A stretch of DNA of 64,000 bases from Caldilineaceae bacterium (GTDB lineage: Bacteria > Chloroflexota > Anaerolineae > Caldilineales > Caldilineaceae), in assembly GCA_026645575.1 (NCBI GenBank), contig JAPKMW010000067.1, positions 1 to 64,000 of the forward strand, given 5' to 3'. Numbering within the stretch: position 1 is the first letter of the stretch; each line of letters starts with the position of its first letter. Below, piece by piece: positions 25,697 to 34,751 of this stretch. The position numbers and the translations under genes were made by a program. The notes beneath the pieces are model-generated. The model did no database searches. It saw only the letters and a program-made list of their open reading frames with translations, and was not told the origin of the DNA.

Positions 25697-26607
25697 GTAC
25701 AATCCCTGCCACCCGACCCCATACCTCCCCCTTTCGTCGGCGCGAGATGATCGAAGGCTATCTCTTTGCCGCGCCGTTTTTACTTGGCTTTCTGGTCTTT
25801 GTGGCCTTTCCTATGGGGTGGGCGTTGGTGCTGAACTTCCAAAGCTACAACCTGTTATCGCCACCGCGTTGGATTGGCATGGATAATGTCAACAACTTGG
25901 TGGCTGATCCTAAGGTCTGGTTGTCGTTGTGGAACACGGCCTATTATGCGTTCACCAGCGTGCCGTTGCAGTTAGCGCTCGCCTTTGGCTGTGCGGTGCT
26001 GCTCAATCAACCGCTGCGGGGGCGCAATTTCTACCGCACCGCGCTCTATATGCCGGTCATTGTGCCGATTGTGGTCAGTGCCTTTGTCTGGCAGCGCGCC
26101 TACCATCCCGATTTTGGGATTATCAATGAGGTAATTGGCTGGTTTGGCTTTGCCCCGCGCGCCTGGCTCTTTGAACCGGCGCTGGCAATCCCGGCCTTTG
26201 TCTTTATGCGCATCTGGGTCATGGGGACGCAGATGGTCATCTTTCTGGCCGGCCTGCAAAATGTGCCGACTGCGCTGCTGGAAGCTGCGTCATTGGACGG
26301 CGCCGGCGCCTGGCGGAAATTCTGGCATGTCACCGTGCCGATTATGACGCCGGTGATCTTTTTTAATTTGATTGTGGGCATCATCGGCAACTTCCAGGTC
26401 TTTGCTCCGGCGCTCATCATGACCAAAGGTGGGCCGCAAGACGCCACTCTCTTTATGGTGCTGTACATTTACCGCAATGCTTTTGAATATAGCAAAATTG
26501 GCTATGCCGCAGCGGTTTCGTGGGTGCTGTTTGTAGTGATTATTTTGCTGACGATTTTACAGTTCCGTTTCTCTAGCAACTGGGTTTATTATGAAACCAA
26601 AGATTGA
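25693..26607 (+). CDS. Sugar ABC transporter permease (MalF/UgpA-like)
   Basis: A 304-residue inner-membrane permease with six predicted helices, starting with LFAAPFLLGFLVFVAF. The cytoplasmic EAA loop (EAASLDGAGAWRKFWHVTVP) is complete. It would form the channel with the permease at 26629 and be fed by the binding protein at 23522. It shares ATGA with the higA stop, so translation depends on a toxin-antitoxin pair lying upstream. Confidence 0.92.
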   Translation: MSTIPATRPHTSPFRRREMIEGYLFAAPFLLGFLVFVAFPMGWALVLNFQSYNLLSPPRWIGMDNVNNLVADPKVWLSLWNTAYYAFTSVPLQLALAFGCAVLLNQPLRGRNFYRTALYMPVIVPIVVSAFVWQRAYHPDFGIINEVIGWFGFAPRAWLFEPALAIPAFVFMRIWVMGTQMVIFLAGLQNVPTALLEAASLDGAGAWRKFWHVTVPIMTPVIFFNLIVGIIGNFQVFAPALIMTKGGPQDATLFMVLYIYRNAFEYSKIGYAAAVSWVLFVVIILLTILQFRFSSNWVYYETKD

Positions 26608-26628
26608 ATTTGACTGGGAGCCAAGCCC

Positions 26629-27540
26629 ATGACCACCAGCGAATTGCAGCTACAACTACAGCAGACCGCCACGACGCAGAAACGCCGCCGTCATCAACTT
26701 GCGCTCTTGAGCCGGTTGGGCGCCCATCTGGTCTTGCTGCTTCTGTCCATCATGGCGATTGTCCCGGTGTTGTGGATGATCTCGTCTTCACTCAAGGCAT
26801 CGACCGAAATCTTTGTGACGCCGATTGAGTGGCTACCGCGCACGCCCCGGTGGGAGAATTATGCGGCGGCCTTTGCCCGTGCGCCGATTATGCTTTACTT
26901 CTGGAACACGATGATCGTCTGTGTCTTTTCGGTGTTGGGCGTATTGATCTCCTCCTCGTTGGTGGCCTTTAGCTTTAGCCGGTTACGGTGGCCGGGGCGC
27001 AATTTTTTCTTTGGCCTACTGTTGGCGACGATGATGTTGCCGAGTATCATTCTGATTGTTCCGCGCTTTCTCATGTTCAGCTATGTCTTCCGCTGGCCGG
27101 GGCCGTGGATCGGCACCTTTTTCCCGTTGATTATCCCGGCCTTCTTTGCCACGCACGGGCTGTATGTCTTTCTCATCCGCCAATTTTTCCTGGGCATCCC
27201 GGTGGAGTTGGAAGATGCCGCTCGCATGGATGGCGCCAGTAGCTTCCGCATTCTCTGGCAAATTTTTATCCCCCTGAGCAAGCCGGTCATGATTACAGTC
27301 GTCATTCTGACCTTTATGCAGTTTTACAATGAATTTCTCGAAGCGCTCATCTACCTCAAGCCGGCAACCTGGACGTTGGCGGTGGGCATTCGCGCCATGA
27401 ATGATTCGGCCTATGCCACCAACTGGGAGCTGGTCTTTGCCACCGGCACCTTTATGTTGGCGCCGATGGTGATTATTTTCTTTGCGGCGCAGCGCTACTT
27501 TGTGGAAGGTGTCACCCTCAGTGGTTTTGGCGGACGCTAA
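26629..27540 (+). CDS. Sugar ABC transporter permease (MalG/UgpE-like)
   Basis: A 303-residue permease with six helices and the EAA-type loop (EDAARMDGASSFRILWQIFIP), plus the C-terminal QRYFVEGVTLSGFGG ending typical of MalG-type subunits. A 74-residue N-terminal cytoplasmic and first-helix region precedes the conserved periplasmic segment. Second half of the channel with the upstream permease. Confidence 0.92.
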   Translation: MTTSELQLQLQQTATTQKRRRHQLALLSRLGAHLVLLLLSIMAIVPVLWMISSSLKASTEIFVTPIEWLPRTPRWENYAAAFARAPIMLYFWNTMIVCVFSVLGVLISSSLVAFSFSRLRWPGRNFFFGLLLATMMLPSIILIVPRFLMFSYVFRWPGPWIGTFFPLIIPAFFATHGLYVFLIRQFFLGIPVELEDAARMDGASSFRILWQIFIPLSKPVMITVVILTFMQFYNEFLEALIYLKPATWTLAVGIRAMNDSAYATNWELVFATGTFMLAPMVIIFFAAQRYFVEGVTLSGFGGR

Positions 27541-27549
27541 TGGCTTTGC

Positions 27550-28293
27550 ATGATTGCCCTTGATGAGTTTCTGCCCCAGCTTTTGGCCGATGACCCGTAT
27601 GGTTTGACCCCCGCCTTTCGGCAATGGCTGACGGCATCCCGCCGCTTTCGTGCCTTTGCCGAAAGTTACCAGACCAAGATTTGCGCCAAGCTACGCACTG
27701 CCGGTGGTGAAGCGACGTTGCAGGATCTCTTATTTGAACTGACAATCGCCCGCTGGTTTTTGCAAGAAAAACGCCTGCAAGTTGCCTACGAGCTACAACC
27801 GGTGCGTACAGCCTCCGGCCCTGATTTTACTGTTACCTTTACAACCAAAACTATCTTTCATGTCGAGGTCACGCGCATTCGTCCATCCGCTCCAACTGAG
27901 CACGCAACCGCTTCTTCAGCGGCACTTGACCCACATAAATTGCTTCATGTGATTTTGGGCAAGCTGATGCAGATCAAGCCCGGCGCCGCCAACGTCTTGC
28001 TCATTGGTCTACCGTCGGATGCTGTTACTGACATCAACCTGGATGAGTTAACGAAACAGATGAAACAGCGGATTACAGGGAACGATACAACTTTCCTAGC
28101 GCGTAGTCGCCTGCGAACGTCAGGTGAATTCTTTAAGCAATATCATGCCCTCAGCGGCATTCTTTTATACGGGGGTGCGCCACCGATATCTGTTGTCCCA
28201 ACCGCACCCTTGCTCTGGCTCAACAAAGACGCCAAATATCCGTTGATCGCCCAGGTGCAAACGTGCCTGCGCCAACTGCCCCCGCTTCAATAG
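27550..28293 (+). CDS. Uncharacterised protein, possible nuclease-like core
   Basis: A 247-residue protein with no family I recognise. GPDFTVTFTTKTIFHVEVTR resembles the PD-x(n)-E-x-(K/T) strand-turn-strand of restriction-like nucleases, with T where K is usual, so activity is doubtful. An all-helical N-terminal third precedes it. It sits 9 nt after the permease stop and overlaps the upstream extension of the GH4 frame, a second gene not obviously related to sugar use in this operon. Confidence 0.6.
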   Translation: MIALDEFLPQLLADDPYGLTPAFRQWLTASRRFRAFAESYQTKICAKLRTAGGEATLQDLLFELTIARWFLQEKRLQVAYELQPVRTASGPDFTVTFTTKTIFHVEVTRIRPSAPTEHATASSAALDPHKLLHVILGKLMQIKPGAANVLLIGLPSDAVTDINLDELTKQMKQRITGNDTTFLARSRLRTSGEFFKQYHALSGILLYGGAPPISVVPTAPLLWLNKDAKYPLIAQVQTCLRQLPPLQ

Positions 28294-28301
28294 GAACACT
28301 T

Positions 28302-29702
28302 ATGACAAAGATTGTTGTTATCGGGGCCGGCAGCGCCATCTTCGGCACCGGCGCCCTCGCTACTTTGCTTCGTTCCCCCAAACTGAAGGGCGCAACCCTG
28401 GGCCTTTGTGATCTCAATGCCGAAACTTTGGCCACCATGCACCGGTTGGCCGAACGGATGAATGAGGAGTGGGGCGCTGGTATGACCATTCGCGCCAGCA
28501 CTGACCGCCGCACGCTCTTGCCCAATGCCGATTATGTGATTGTCTGCATTCAGGTTGGCCCGCGCGAGGTGGTCTGGCGACAGGATTGGGAGATCCCACT
28601 GCGGCACGGTGTACGCCAGCCCTATGCCGAGAACAGCGGCCCTGGCGGTTTTGCCCACACCTGCCGCAATGTGCCGGAAATGCTGGCGATTGCCCGTGAC
28701 ATGGAGGAACTCTGCCCCAACGCCTGGATGCTTAACTTCACCAACCCGTTGAGTCGGCTGGGCATGGCCGTGACCCGCTACAGTACCGTGAATTGCATTG
28801 GCCTCTGCCATCAATACCGCTGGGCCTACGCCATTGTCGCCGCTGTGCTGGCTGCGGATTATGGCATCACGGTGCCCAATGGCGACACCTTTCATGTCCA
28901 CACTGATGCCCCCAATGTACCGGCAATTCTCACCATGATTGCCGAGGGCGAACGCCGTTTCAACATTCTCTCCGCCGGCATCAACCACTTTGCCTGGATC
29001 TATGGCATCACCGACCGGCAGACCGGCGAAGATCTCTACCCCCGTTTCCGCCAGCAATATCTACAAAACTTCCGTCACGATTTTGAGCCGATGACGCGCG
29101 AACTCTTTGAAATCTTCGGCCTTTGTCCCACAGCCGGCGACACGCACATGGTCGAATACCTGGCCTGGACCCATGACCCGCTTACCAAGCCGTGGGAGAA
29201 GTACGATCTCAAGTTGCAAAGCTGGACGGGCAACATTGCGCGGCGCGCGACTGTACGCGCCCGCGCCGAACGGATGGCCGCTGGGGAAGAGTCGATCACA
29301 CCGCTGCTTCAGGTGCATAGCGAAGGAGCGGTCGAGATTATTGAAGCGCGGGAAACCGATGCCAACGCGTACATGGCAGCGCTCAACCTGCCCAATCGCG
29401 GCTGCTTGCCTGGCCTGCCTGATTGGGCAATTGTCGAAGTGCCGGCGATTGTGAATCGTCATGGCGTGCAAGGCGTAAGTATGCCTGCCTTGCCGCCGGC
29501 CATTACCGAAATCTGCCGGCGCGAGGCGGAACTAGCCGCACTGGTCATCGAAGCGGCCAAAACGGGCAATCGCAATCTCGCCTTGCAAGCACTGCTCATG
29601 GACCCGATGATGAACGACATCGACCGGGCACGCGCCATTCTGGCCGACTTTCTCCATTCCTTTGCTGAATGGTTACCACAATTTGGATCTACAAGAAGTT
29701 AG
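28302..29702 (+). CDS. Glycoside hydrolase family 4 (alpha-glycosidase type)
   Basis: A 466-residue GH4 enzyme. GH4 cleaves glycosides by an NAD+- and Mn2+-dependent redox mechanism. Visible are the NAD site IVVIGAGSAIFGTG (4-17), NFTNPL, the metal ligands C169 and H170 (GLCHQ) and H229 (GINHF). Substrate (galactoside, glucoside or uronide) cannot be read. Start ATG 28302 follows AGGA; the frame is open for 13 more codons upstream within the previous gene. It fits as the enzyme acting on the imported sugar. Confidence 0.9.
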   Translation: MTKIVVIGAGSAIFGTGALATLLRSPKLKGATLGLCDLNAETLATMHRLAERMNEEWGAGMTIRASTDRRTLLPNADYVIVCIQVGPREVVWRQDWEIPLRHGVRQPYAENSGPGGFAHTCRNVPEMLAIARDMEELCPNAWMLNFTNPLSRLGMAVTRYSTVNCIGLCHQYRWAYAIVAAVLAADYGITVPNGDTFHVHTDAPNVPAILTMIAEGERRFNILSAGINHFAWIYGITDRQTGEDLYPRFRQQYLQNFRHDFEPMTRELFEIFGLCPTAGDTHMVEYLAWTHDPLTKPWEKYDLKLQSWTGNIARRATVRARAERMAAGEESITPLLQVHSEGAVEIIEARETDANAYMAALNLPNRGCLPGLPDWAIVEVPAIVNRHGVQGVSMPALPPAITEICRREAELAALVIEAAKTGNRNLALQALLMDPMMNDIDRARAILADFLHSFAEWLPQFGSTRS

Positions 29703-29758
29703 TTGGCGGCGAACAAACCAACTAACCAACCACCAATACAATCTAGAAAGTGACAATC

Positions 29759-30463
29759 ATGCCACAACGTCAGATCATCGCAATGGGCGGTGGTGGATTT
29801 TCGATGGAGCCTGATAACCTGGCGCTGGATCGCTATGTACTGGCCCAAGTCGGTAACAAAGCGCGCCCCAAGGTTTGCTTTATCCCAACCGCCAGTGGGG
29901 AAGCGCAGGAATATATTCTTAACTTTTACAAAGCCTTTACCTCGCTCGGTTGTGAACCGACCTATCTTTCCCTTTTCCGCTTGCCAACGGCGGATCTGGA
30001 AGGCTATCTCTTGGAAAAAGATGTGATCTATGTCGGCGGCGGCAACACGCGCAGCATGATCGCTCTCTGGCGTGAGTGGGGGCTGGATCTTATTTTGCGC
30101 AAAGCCTGGGAACAGGGTGTGGTGATGGCCGGGATCAGCGCTGGGGCCAACTGTTGGTTTGAGCAATGCAGCACTGACTCTGTGCCGGGTGAATTGCGTG
30201 TGTTGCCCTGTTTGGGCTTTGCCGCCGGTAGCTTTTGTCCACACTATGATGGCGAAGCGCAACGCCGCCCAAGCCTGCACAAGATGGTAGTTGAGGATCG
30301 CATTATGGCTGGCTACGCTGCCGATGATGGCGCCGCCGTTCGCCTGGTGGATGGACAGTTGGCCGACGCGGTGAGTTCTCGTCCCCAAGCCAAAGTGTAT
30401 CGGGTGGAGAAGCAAGGCAACGCGGTGGTCGAAACGCCATTGGCGACACGCTATCTTTTGTGA
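29759..30463 (+). CDS. Peptidase E-like (S51) / class I glutamine amidotransferase-like protein
   Basis: A 234-residue protein of the S51 family. YVGGGNTRSM, GISAGANCWF with the nucleophile S127, and CPHYDGEAQRR with H162 form the expected active site. Peptidase E cleaves Asp-X dipeptides; related cyanophycinases cleave cyanophycin. The acidic substrate preference cannot be confirmed. Its stop overlaps the GTG of the Nmad3-like gene (GTGA), so the two are probably co-translated. Confidence 0.82.
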   Translation: MPQRQIIAMGGGGFSMEPDNLALDRYVLAQVGNKARPKVCFIPTASGEAQEYILNFYKAFTSLGCEPTYLSLFRLPTADLEGYLLEKDVIYVGGGNTRSMIALWREWGLDLILRKAWEQGVVMAGISAGANCWFEQCSTDSVPGELRVLPCLGFAAGSFCPHYDGEAQRRPSLHKMVVEDRIMAGYAADDGAAVRLVDGQLADAVSSRPQAKVYRVEKQGNAVVETPLATRYLL

Positions 30464-31314
30464 AGATCATCCTGAGCCGCAAGGGCTTTGACGCTAGCGC
30501 CGGCGGTGTCGCCAGTCCACTCTTTCCCGATGGCACGCTCCTGTCGCTGCCCATTCCCGATCAGACCGGCACGGTGACTTATGCCGAGCTTTGTTGGCGT
30601 GACCATCAGCTTGGCGACCTGATCGAGTCATTAACCCATGGCCGCATTCACCGCCAGACCCGCGCCCATCTCGACCCGGATCTCTATCCTGCCATTTGTG
30701 CGCGCCCGCCGGCTTGGCGTCCGCTCTTTGGGCAAGATGGCGCCGCGCAAAGTCACTTGGTGAATCAGGGCGTTGGCGTTGGGGATTTGTTTCTCTTTTT
30801 CGGCTGGTTTCGGGCCGTGGAATTGGTTAGCGGTCAGTACCGCTTTGTGAAAAAGGCACCTGACCTGCACTTGCTTTATGGCTGGTTACAGGTGGATACC
30901 ATTCTCACGGGCGTCCAACTAGCCGAAGAAGCGCCAGTTTGGGCTGTGGGGCATCCACACTGTGTCGGTGGACGCGGTGCGCGCAATACGTTGTATGTTG
31001 CCACTGAACGGTTAACACTTGATGGTCAAGTCACCGCGTTACCCGGCGCCGGTTATTTCCCATGGTATCAAGACGACCGCTGTCTCACCACACCGGGACG
31101 ACTGCGCACTCACTGGCGCTTGCCCCGTTGGTTCTATCCGATGGAAGACAAGCCGCTACTGAGCTATCATACGGATCGCACCCGCTGGTCTTGTGATGAT
31201 GACTATGCCTACTTGCGTAGCGCCATGCGAGGGCAGGAGTTTGTGCTGGATACAAGGCACTATCCGGAAGCAGTGACCTGGGTTAATTCGTTGTTGTATT
31301 GGTCTAACCAGTAG
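30460..31314 (+). CDS. Nmad3-like putative nucleotide-modification protein
   Basis: A 284-residue protein. The N-terminus MKIILSRKGFDASAGG followed by SPLFPDGTLLSLPIPD is the signature I associate with the nucleotide modification associated domain 3 (Nmad3) family, predicted by comparative genomics to act in base hypermodification in phages and bacteria. Other conserved-looking segments are HLDPDL, GVGVGDLFLFFGWFR and HPHC. No activity is proven for the family. The GTG start overlaps the previous stop by 4 nt, and its own stop TAG lies in a repeat arm. Confidence 0.7.
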   Translation: MKIILSRKGFDASAGGVASPLFPDGTLLSLPIPDQTGTVTYAELCWRDHQLGDLIESLTHGRIHRQTRAHLDPDLYPAICARPPAWRPLFGQDGAAQSHLVNQGVGVGDLFLFFGWFRAVELVSGQYRFVKKAPDLHLLYGWLQVDTILTGVQLAEEAPVWAVGHPHCVGGRGARNTLYVATERLTLDGQVTALPGAGYFPWYQDDRCLTTPGRLRTHWRLPRWFYPMEDKPLLSYHTDRTRWSCDDDYAYLRSAMRGQEFVLDTRHYPEAVTWVNSLLYWSNQ

Positions 31315-31396
31315 AACAGTAAGTCAGTAAGACAGCAACTCAGTGAACTGTAACTGTCTTACTGGCTCACTGTCCTACTGATTGACTGTCCCACTC
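31309..31396. repeat. Inverted repeat, CAGTAGGA family, copy 2
   Basis: CAGTAGAACAGTAAGTCAGTAAGACAG faces ACTGTCTTACTGGCTCACTGTCCTACTG. Lies between convergent genes. The stop codon of the Nmad3-like gene is the TAG of the first CAGTAG word. Confidence 0.85.
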
Positions 31397-31398
31397 TC

Positions 31399-32250
31399 CT
31401 ACGCCGCCAGGCTACGCAACTCTTGCTGGGCGGACTCCCAGGCCAGCATGGCCTTTTTGCGTGTCGGCCCCCAGCGATATTCCTGGATCACCCCGCTCTT
31501 GCGGATCACGCGGTGACAAGGGATGAGATAACCAATCGGGTTGGCTCCCACGGCGCCGCCAACAGCTCTGGCCGCACTCGGTTGCCCGATGGCCTGGGCC
31601 ACATCTTCGTATGACCAGGCGGCGCCTTGCGGAATCTGAAGCAGCGCCTTCCAGACCTTAAGTTGAAAATTTGTCCCTTTGAGCAACAGCGTGATGGTGC
31701 GTTGGCCCTGCTGCCCGTTGACTGGGAAAATCTGGTCGGTATAAGGCTGCGTTTGGGCCGTATCCTCGGCCAGATTCGCTTCGCGCCATTGTTCACGCAA
31801 TTCGGCCACGGCCTGATCCCACCCACCTTCCGTCAAGAAAAGTAGCTGACAGATACCCCGCGTCGTGGCCGCCAACAGACAGTCGCCAAAGGGCGTTTCA
31901 TGGCGACCATAGGCGATCTGTAAACCGGCGCCCCGCTGCTTGAATTCACCCGGCGTCACTGCTTCCGTCGCGATGAGCAAGTCATGCAGGCGACCAGGAC
32001 CAGAAAGACCCGTTTCATAAGCCGCGTCAAGCACACTATGCGCATGGGTGAGCAGATGTTTGGCATGTTCCGCCGTCAGATATTGGACAAAGCGTTTCGG
32101 GCTGACGCCGGCCCATTGGGTGAAGAGCCGTTGTAAATGGAAAGGACTCAACGCCAATTGGGTCGCTAACTCGTCGAGCGATGGTTGGGTCTGGTAGTTT
32201 TGCTCTAAATATTGGATCGCTTGGGCAACCCGTTGATAATCGGTTGTCAT
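31399..32250 (-). CDS. AraC-type regulator fused to O6-methylguanine-DNA methyltransferase (Ada-like, lacking the N-terminal domain)
   Basis: A 283-residue protein. An AraC helix-turn-helix occupies about 6-105 (LDELATQLALSPFHLQRLF is the first HTH), and an Ogt/MGMT domain follows, with the alkyl-acceptor C245 in PCHRVIRKSG. E. coli Ada has an additional N-terminal methylphosphotriester domain with a zinc Cys4 site; that is absent here. It repairs O6-alkylguanine and may regulate genes. Start chosen at ATG 32250, 9 nt after GAGGAG; an ATG at 32259 is also possible. Confidence 0.88.
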   Translation of the reverse strand: MTTDYQRVAQAIQYLEQNYQTQPSLDELATQLALSPFHLQRLFTQWAGVSPKRFVQYLTAEHAKHLLTHAHSVLDAAYETGLSGPGRLHDLLIATEAVTPGEFKQRGAGLQIAYGRHETPFGDCLLAATTRGICQLLFLTEGGWDQAVAELREQWREANLAEDTAQTQPYTDQIFPVNGQQGQRTITLLLKGTNFQLKVWKALLQIPQGAAWSYEDVAQAIGQPSAARAVGGAVGANPIGYLIPCHRVIRKSGVIQEYRWGPTRKKAMLAWESAQQELRSLAA

Positions 32251-32455
32251 CGTTTTCATCTCCTCACAATCTGAATTATCGATAGCCTGATTATAAAAGC
32301 AAATCAGTGCAGCGACCACCCGTTTCTTGCGCAACAACGAAACCTCCCCAACCACTGGCAACATTGCATTTTTGACCGAAAGACAGGTACAATAGCTATT
32401 GCGAAATCAAGCGCAGATGTCAACCATTCAATCTTTTTGTGGAAAAGGGATGATG

Positions 32456-32710
32456 ATGAGTGCTGTTAGCGAATTATCCAACGCACCGGTGCAAGAACTC
32501 TCGTATGAAGAAGCGTTGGCTCAACTGGAACTGATTCTGTCCACCCTGGAACGGGATGACCTCCCGCTGGAAAGCTCCTTGAACCTTTACGAACGGGGCG
32601 TGGTTTTATCGGATCACTGCACGACCTTACTGAACGCTGCCGAATTACGCGTGCGCAAATGGCAGTCCGATGGACAGACTCCCCTCTTTACCGGCTGGCA
32701 GGAAGGCTAG
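32456..32710 (+). CDS. xseB: Exodeoxyribonuclease VII small subunit
   Basis: An 84-residue XseB. LSYEEALAQLELILSTLERDDLPLE followed by SLNLYERG is the family signature (quoted in two parts). XseB binds XseA to form the ssDNA exonuclease VII; xseA is not in this window. Start ATG 32456 is the last of three consecutive ATGs and has AAGG 7 nt upstream. It is followed 6 nt later by the PAP2-like gene. Confidence 0.9.
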   Translation: MSAVSELSNAPVQELSYEEALAQLELILSTLERDDLPLESSLNLYERGVVLSDHCTTLLNAAELRVRKWQSDGQTPLFTGWQEG

Positions 32711-32716
32711 GTGTAG

Positions 32717-33163
32717 ATGGCTGCCCTCTGGTCTAATAGTGCGCTCTGGGTGCCGGTCAGCATTGCGTTATTGGTGCAGTTGTTCAAGGTCGTGTGGGAA
32801 TGGTCGCGCACCGGTAAACTCGACTGGCGGGTCTTCAGCCGCGCCGGCGGGATGCCCAGCAGCCACACGGCGCTTGTCTGTAGTTTAGCAACGGTCTTGG
32901 CCATCCAATATGGTCTGGATAGCCCTTTCTTTGCCATTTCTGCTGTACTCGCCTTCATTGTCATGTATGATGCCACCGGCGTGCGCCAGCAGAGCGGCAA
33001 ACATGCACGCATTCTTAATCAGATCCTACGCGAACTTTTTAGCGGTCAACCCATTAGCGAAGAAGAGTTGAAAGAGTTGCTCGGCCACACTGGCTTTGAA
33101 GTGATCATGGGGCTGGCGGTCAGCGTCCTCTACTCGATTTTTATGATGCTCTATGTTGTCTAA
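32717..33163 (+). CDS. Divergent PAP2 family membrane protein (DUF212)
   Basis: A 148-residue membrane protein with about four helices. GGMPSSHTA and YDATGVRQQSGKHA are the hallmarks of the divergent PAP2 family (PF02681), related to acid phosphatases acting on lipid phosphates. The family's reaction is not established. Probably co-transcribed with xseB. Confidence 0.88.
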   Translation: MAALWSNSALWVPVSIALLVQLFKVVWEWSRTGKLDWRVFSRAGGMPSSHTALVCSLATVLAIQYGLDSPFFAISAVLAFIVMYDATGVRQQSGKHARILNQILRELFSGQPISEEELKELLGHTGFEVIMGLAVSVLYSIFMMLYVV

Positions 33164-33172
33164 ATCCCTTTA

Positions 33173-33229
33173 CCCGTAGGGGCGTCCCCTTGCAGGCGCC
33201 CGCAAGGGGACGCCCCTACGGGAATTTTT
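33173..33229 (+). terminator. Perfect 21-bp hairpin followed by T-run
   Basis: Arms 33173-33193 (CCCGTAGGGGCGTCCCCTTG plus C) and 33202-33222 are exact complements with an 8-nt loop, then AATTTTT. It acts as a terminator for the xseB/PAP2 pair and shares CCCGTAGGG(G/A)CG with the elements at 3650 and 16278. Confidence 0.85.
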
Positions 33230-33252
33230 ATGAAACTTTTTAGATTAATTTC

Positions 33253-33281
33253 TTGGTATCACGAACGAATTGTGGTATGAT
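33253..33281 (+). promoter_or_regulatory. Candidate promoter of the radical SAM gene
   Basis: TTGGTA (33253-33258), a 17-nt spacer and TATGAT (33276-33281). The leader would be ~47 nt. Confidence 0.5.
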
Positions 33282-33334
33282 TTACCCATTATTCTGATTG
33301 TTCTCTTCTCAGCAGCGCTTTACGCGGAGGTACT

Positions 33335-34675
33335 ATGCGTCGTGTCGTCCTGATACAGCCCAAACGTGATGGTCGCGTCTTTGGCAAAGCCCCCGGTTCA
33401 CCCTATACGTTGATGCGCCTGGCTTCGCTGGTGCCGAATGAGATGCCGGTGGAGATCTGGGACGAAAATGTGCGCGATCTGCCGCTCGATACGTTGCGCG
33501 AGGGTGATCTGGTCGGCATCACCTCCATGACGGTGACGATTGAGCGGGCTGAACAAATTGCCCGCCGCGCCATGAAGCAAGGGGCTGGTGTCGTGCTTGG
33601 CGGCGTCCATGCCACCCTGGTGCAGGAACACAGCAAAACATTTTCGCATAGTATTATGGTTGGCGAAGGCTATTTTACCTGGCAGCAACTGCTCCAAGAC
33701 TTTGCGGCTGACGGCATCAAGGGAATGCAGCCGGTCTACGAAGATGAACGCTGGGCCAATCTCGACGGGCTGGCGATCATTAGCGACCGGGTGATCAAGA
33801 TGGTGGATGAACATAATCATTACTGGACGCCCTATCTGGAAATCACCCGCGGCTGTCCACGCAACTGCTCCTTCTGCACTGCCATCCGGGTAAGCGGTCG
33901 GAAGATGCGGTTGCGCCCAATTGACGAAGTGGTGGATGAGATCCAACGCCGGGGCATCAAGCGCTTTTTCCTGACCGATGACAACTTTGGCTTGAATTTC
34001 AGCACCGATCCCGATTATTGCGCCAATCTCTTTGAAGCGTTGAGTAAACTTGATCTCCACGGTTGGACCTGCCAATCGGAGATGAGCATTGCCAAGTATC
34101 CTGATCTGCTGGAGATGAGTGTCGCTGCCCATTTGGATAAGCACTTCATCGGCTTTGAAAGTGTCAACCCGGACAATCGCAGTGAATTGGGCGGCAAGTC
34201 TAAGGGTGTTGCCACCCAAGCAAAGGATGCAATCCGCACCATCCGCAATGCGGGCGTTGGCGTTGTGGGCTTGTTTGTCATGGGCTTTGACGAAGATACG
34301 CCGGCCACCTTCCAGGCTATGTGGGACTTTGTGCGTAACAGCGAACTAGATAGTGTCAGCGCCACGATGTTGACCCCCTACCCTGGCACCCCCTTCCGCG
34401 CCCAAGTGGAGGCGGAAAACCGGTTGCTTGATGTGCCGTGGAGCCACTACGACACTGCTCATGTCACCTTTATCCCCAAGAATTTTACCGTGGATGAATT
34501 GCGTGGCGCTTACGACTGGCTCTGTCGCAAGCTCTACAGCCCCAGCCAAATTGCCCGGCGCGGTCTGCGTTCTATGGGGCGCTATCCCTTGGCGAAGGCC
34601 GGCAAGAAGCTCTTTGGCAGCTTTAGCACTGACTACGGCTACCGGCGCACCTACGCCTATCGGAATGTATTGTAA
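33335..34675 (+). CDS. B12-binding-domain radical SAM protein
   Basis: A 446-residue enzyme. A cobalamin-binding-like Rossmann domain (~1-140, with GITSMTVTIERAEQIA and VVLGGVHAT) precedes a radical SAM domain with the 4Fe-4S ligands C174, C178 and C181 in TRGCPRNCSFC. The DxHxxG cobalamin motif is not obvious (GITSMT in its place), so cobalamin may be used weakly or not at all. Substrate unknown; the family includes lipid and hopanoid modifiers. GGAGGT precedes the ATG. Confidence 0.85.
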   Translation: MRRVVLIQPKRDGRVFGKAPGSPYTLMRLASLVPNEMPVEIWDENVRDLPLDTLREGDLVGITSMTVTIERAEQIARRAMKQGAGVVLGGVHATLVQEHSKTFSHSIMVGEGYFTWQQLLQDFAADGIKGMQPVYEDERWANLDGLAIISDRVIKMVDEHNHYWTPYLEITRGCPRNCSFCTAIRVSGRKMRLRPIDEVVDEIQRRGIKRFFLTDDNFGLNFSTDPDYCANLFEALSKLDLHGWTCQSEMSIAKYPDLLEMSVAAHLDKHFIGFESVNPDNRSELGGKSKGVATQAKDAIRTIRNAGVGVVGLFVMGFDEDTPATFQAMWDFVRNSELDSVSATMLTPYPGTPFRAQVEAENRLLDVPWSHYDTAHVTFIPKNFTVDELRGAYDWLCRKLYSPSQIARRGLRSMGRYPLAKAGKKLFGSFSTDYGYRRTYAYRNVL

Positions 34676-34721
34676 CCCTATTGCTTGACCAGCGTTGGAT
34701 TAGCAGTTGATGTTGTCTTGC

Positions 34722-34751
34722 AAGCCGGGTTATCCATAACCCGGCTTTTTC
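34722..34751 (+). terminator. Intrinsic terminator after the radical SAM gene
   Basis: AGCCGGGTTA and TAACCCGGCT pair around TCCA, followed by a T-run. The remainder of 34676-34927 shows no supported gene. Confidence 0.88.
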
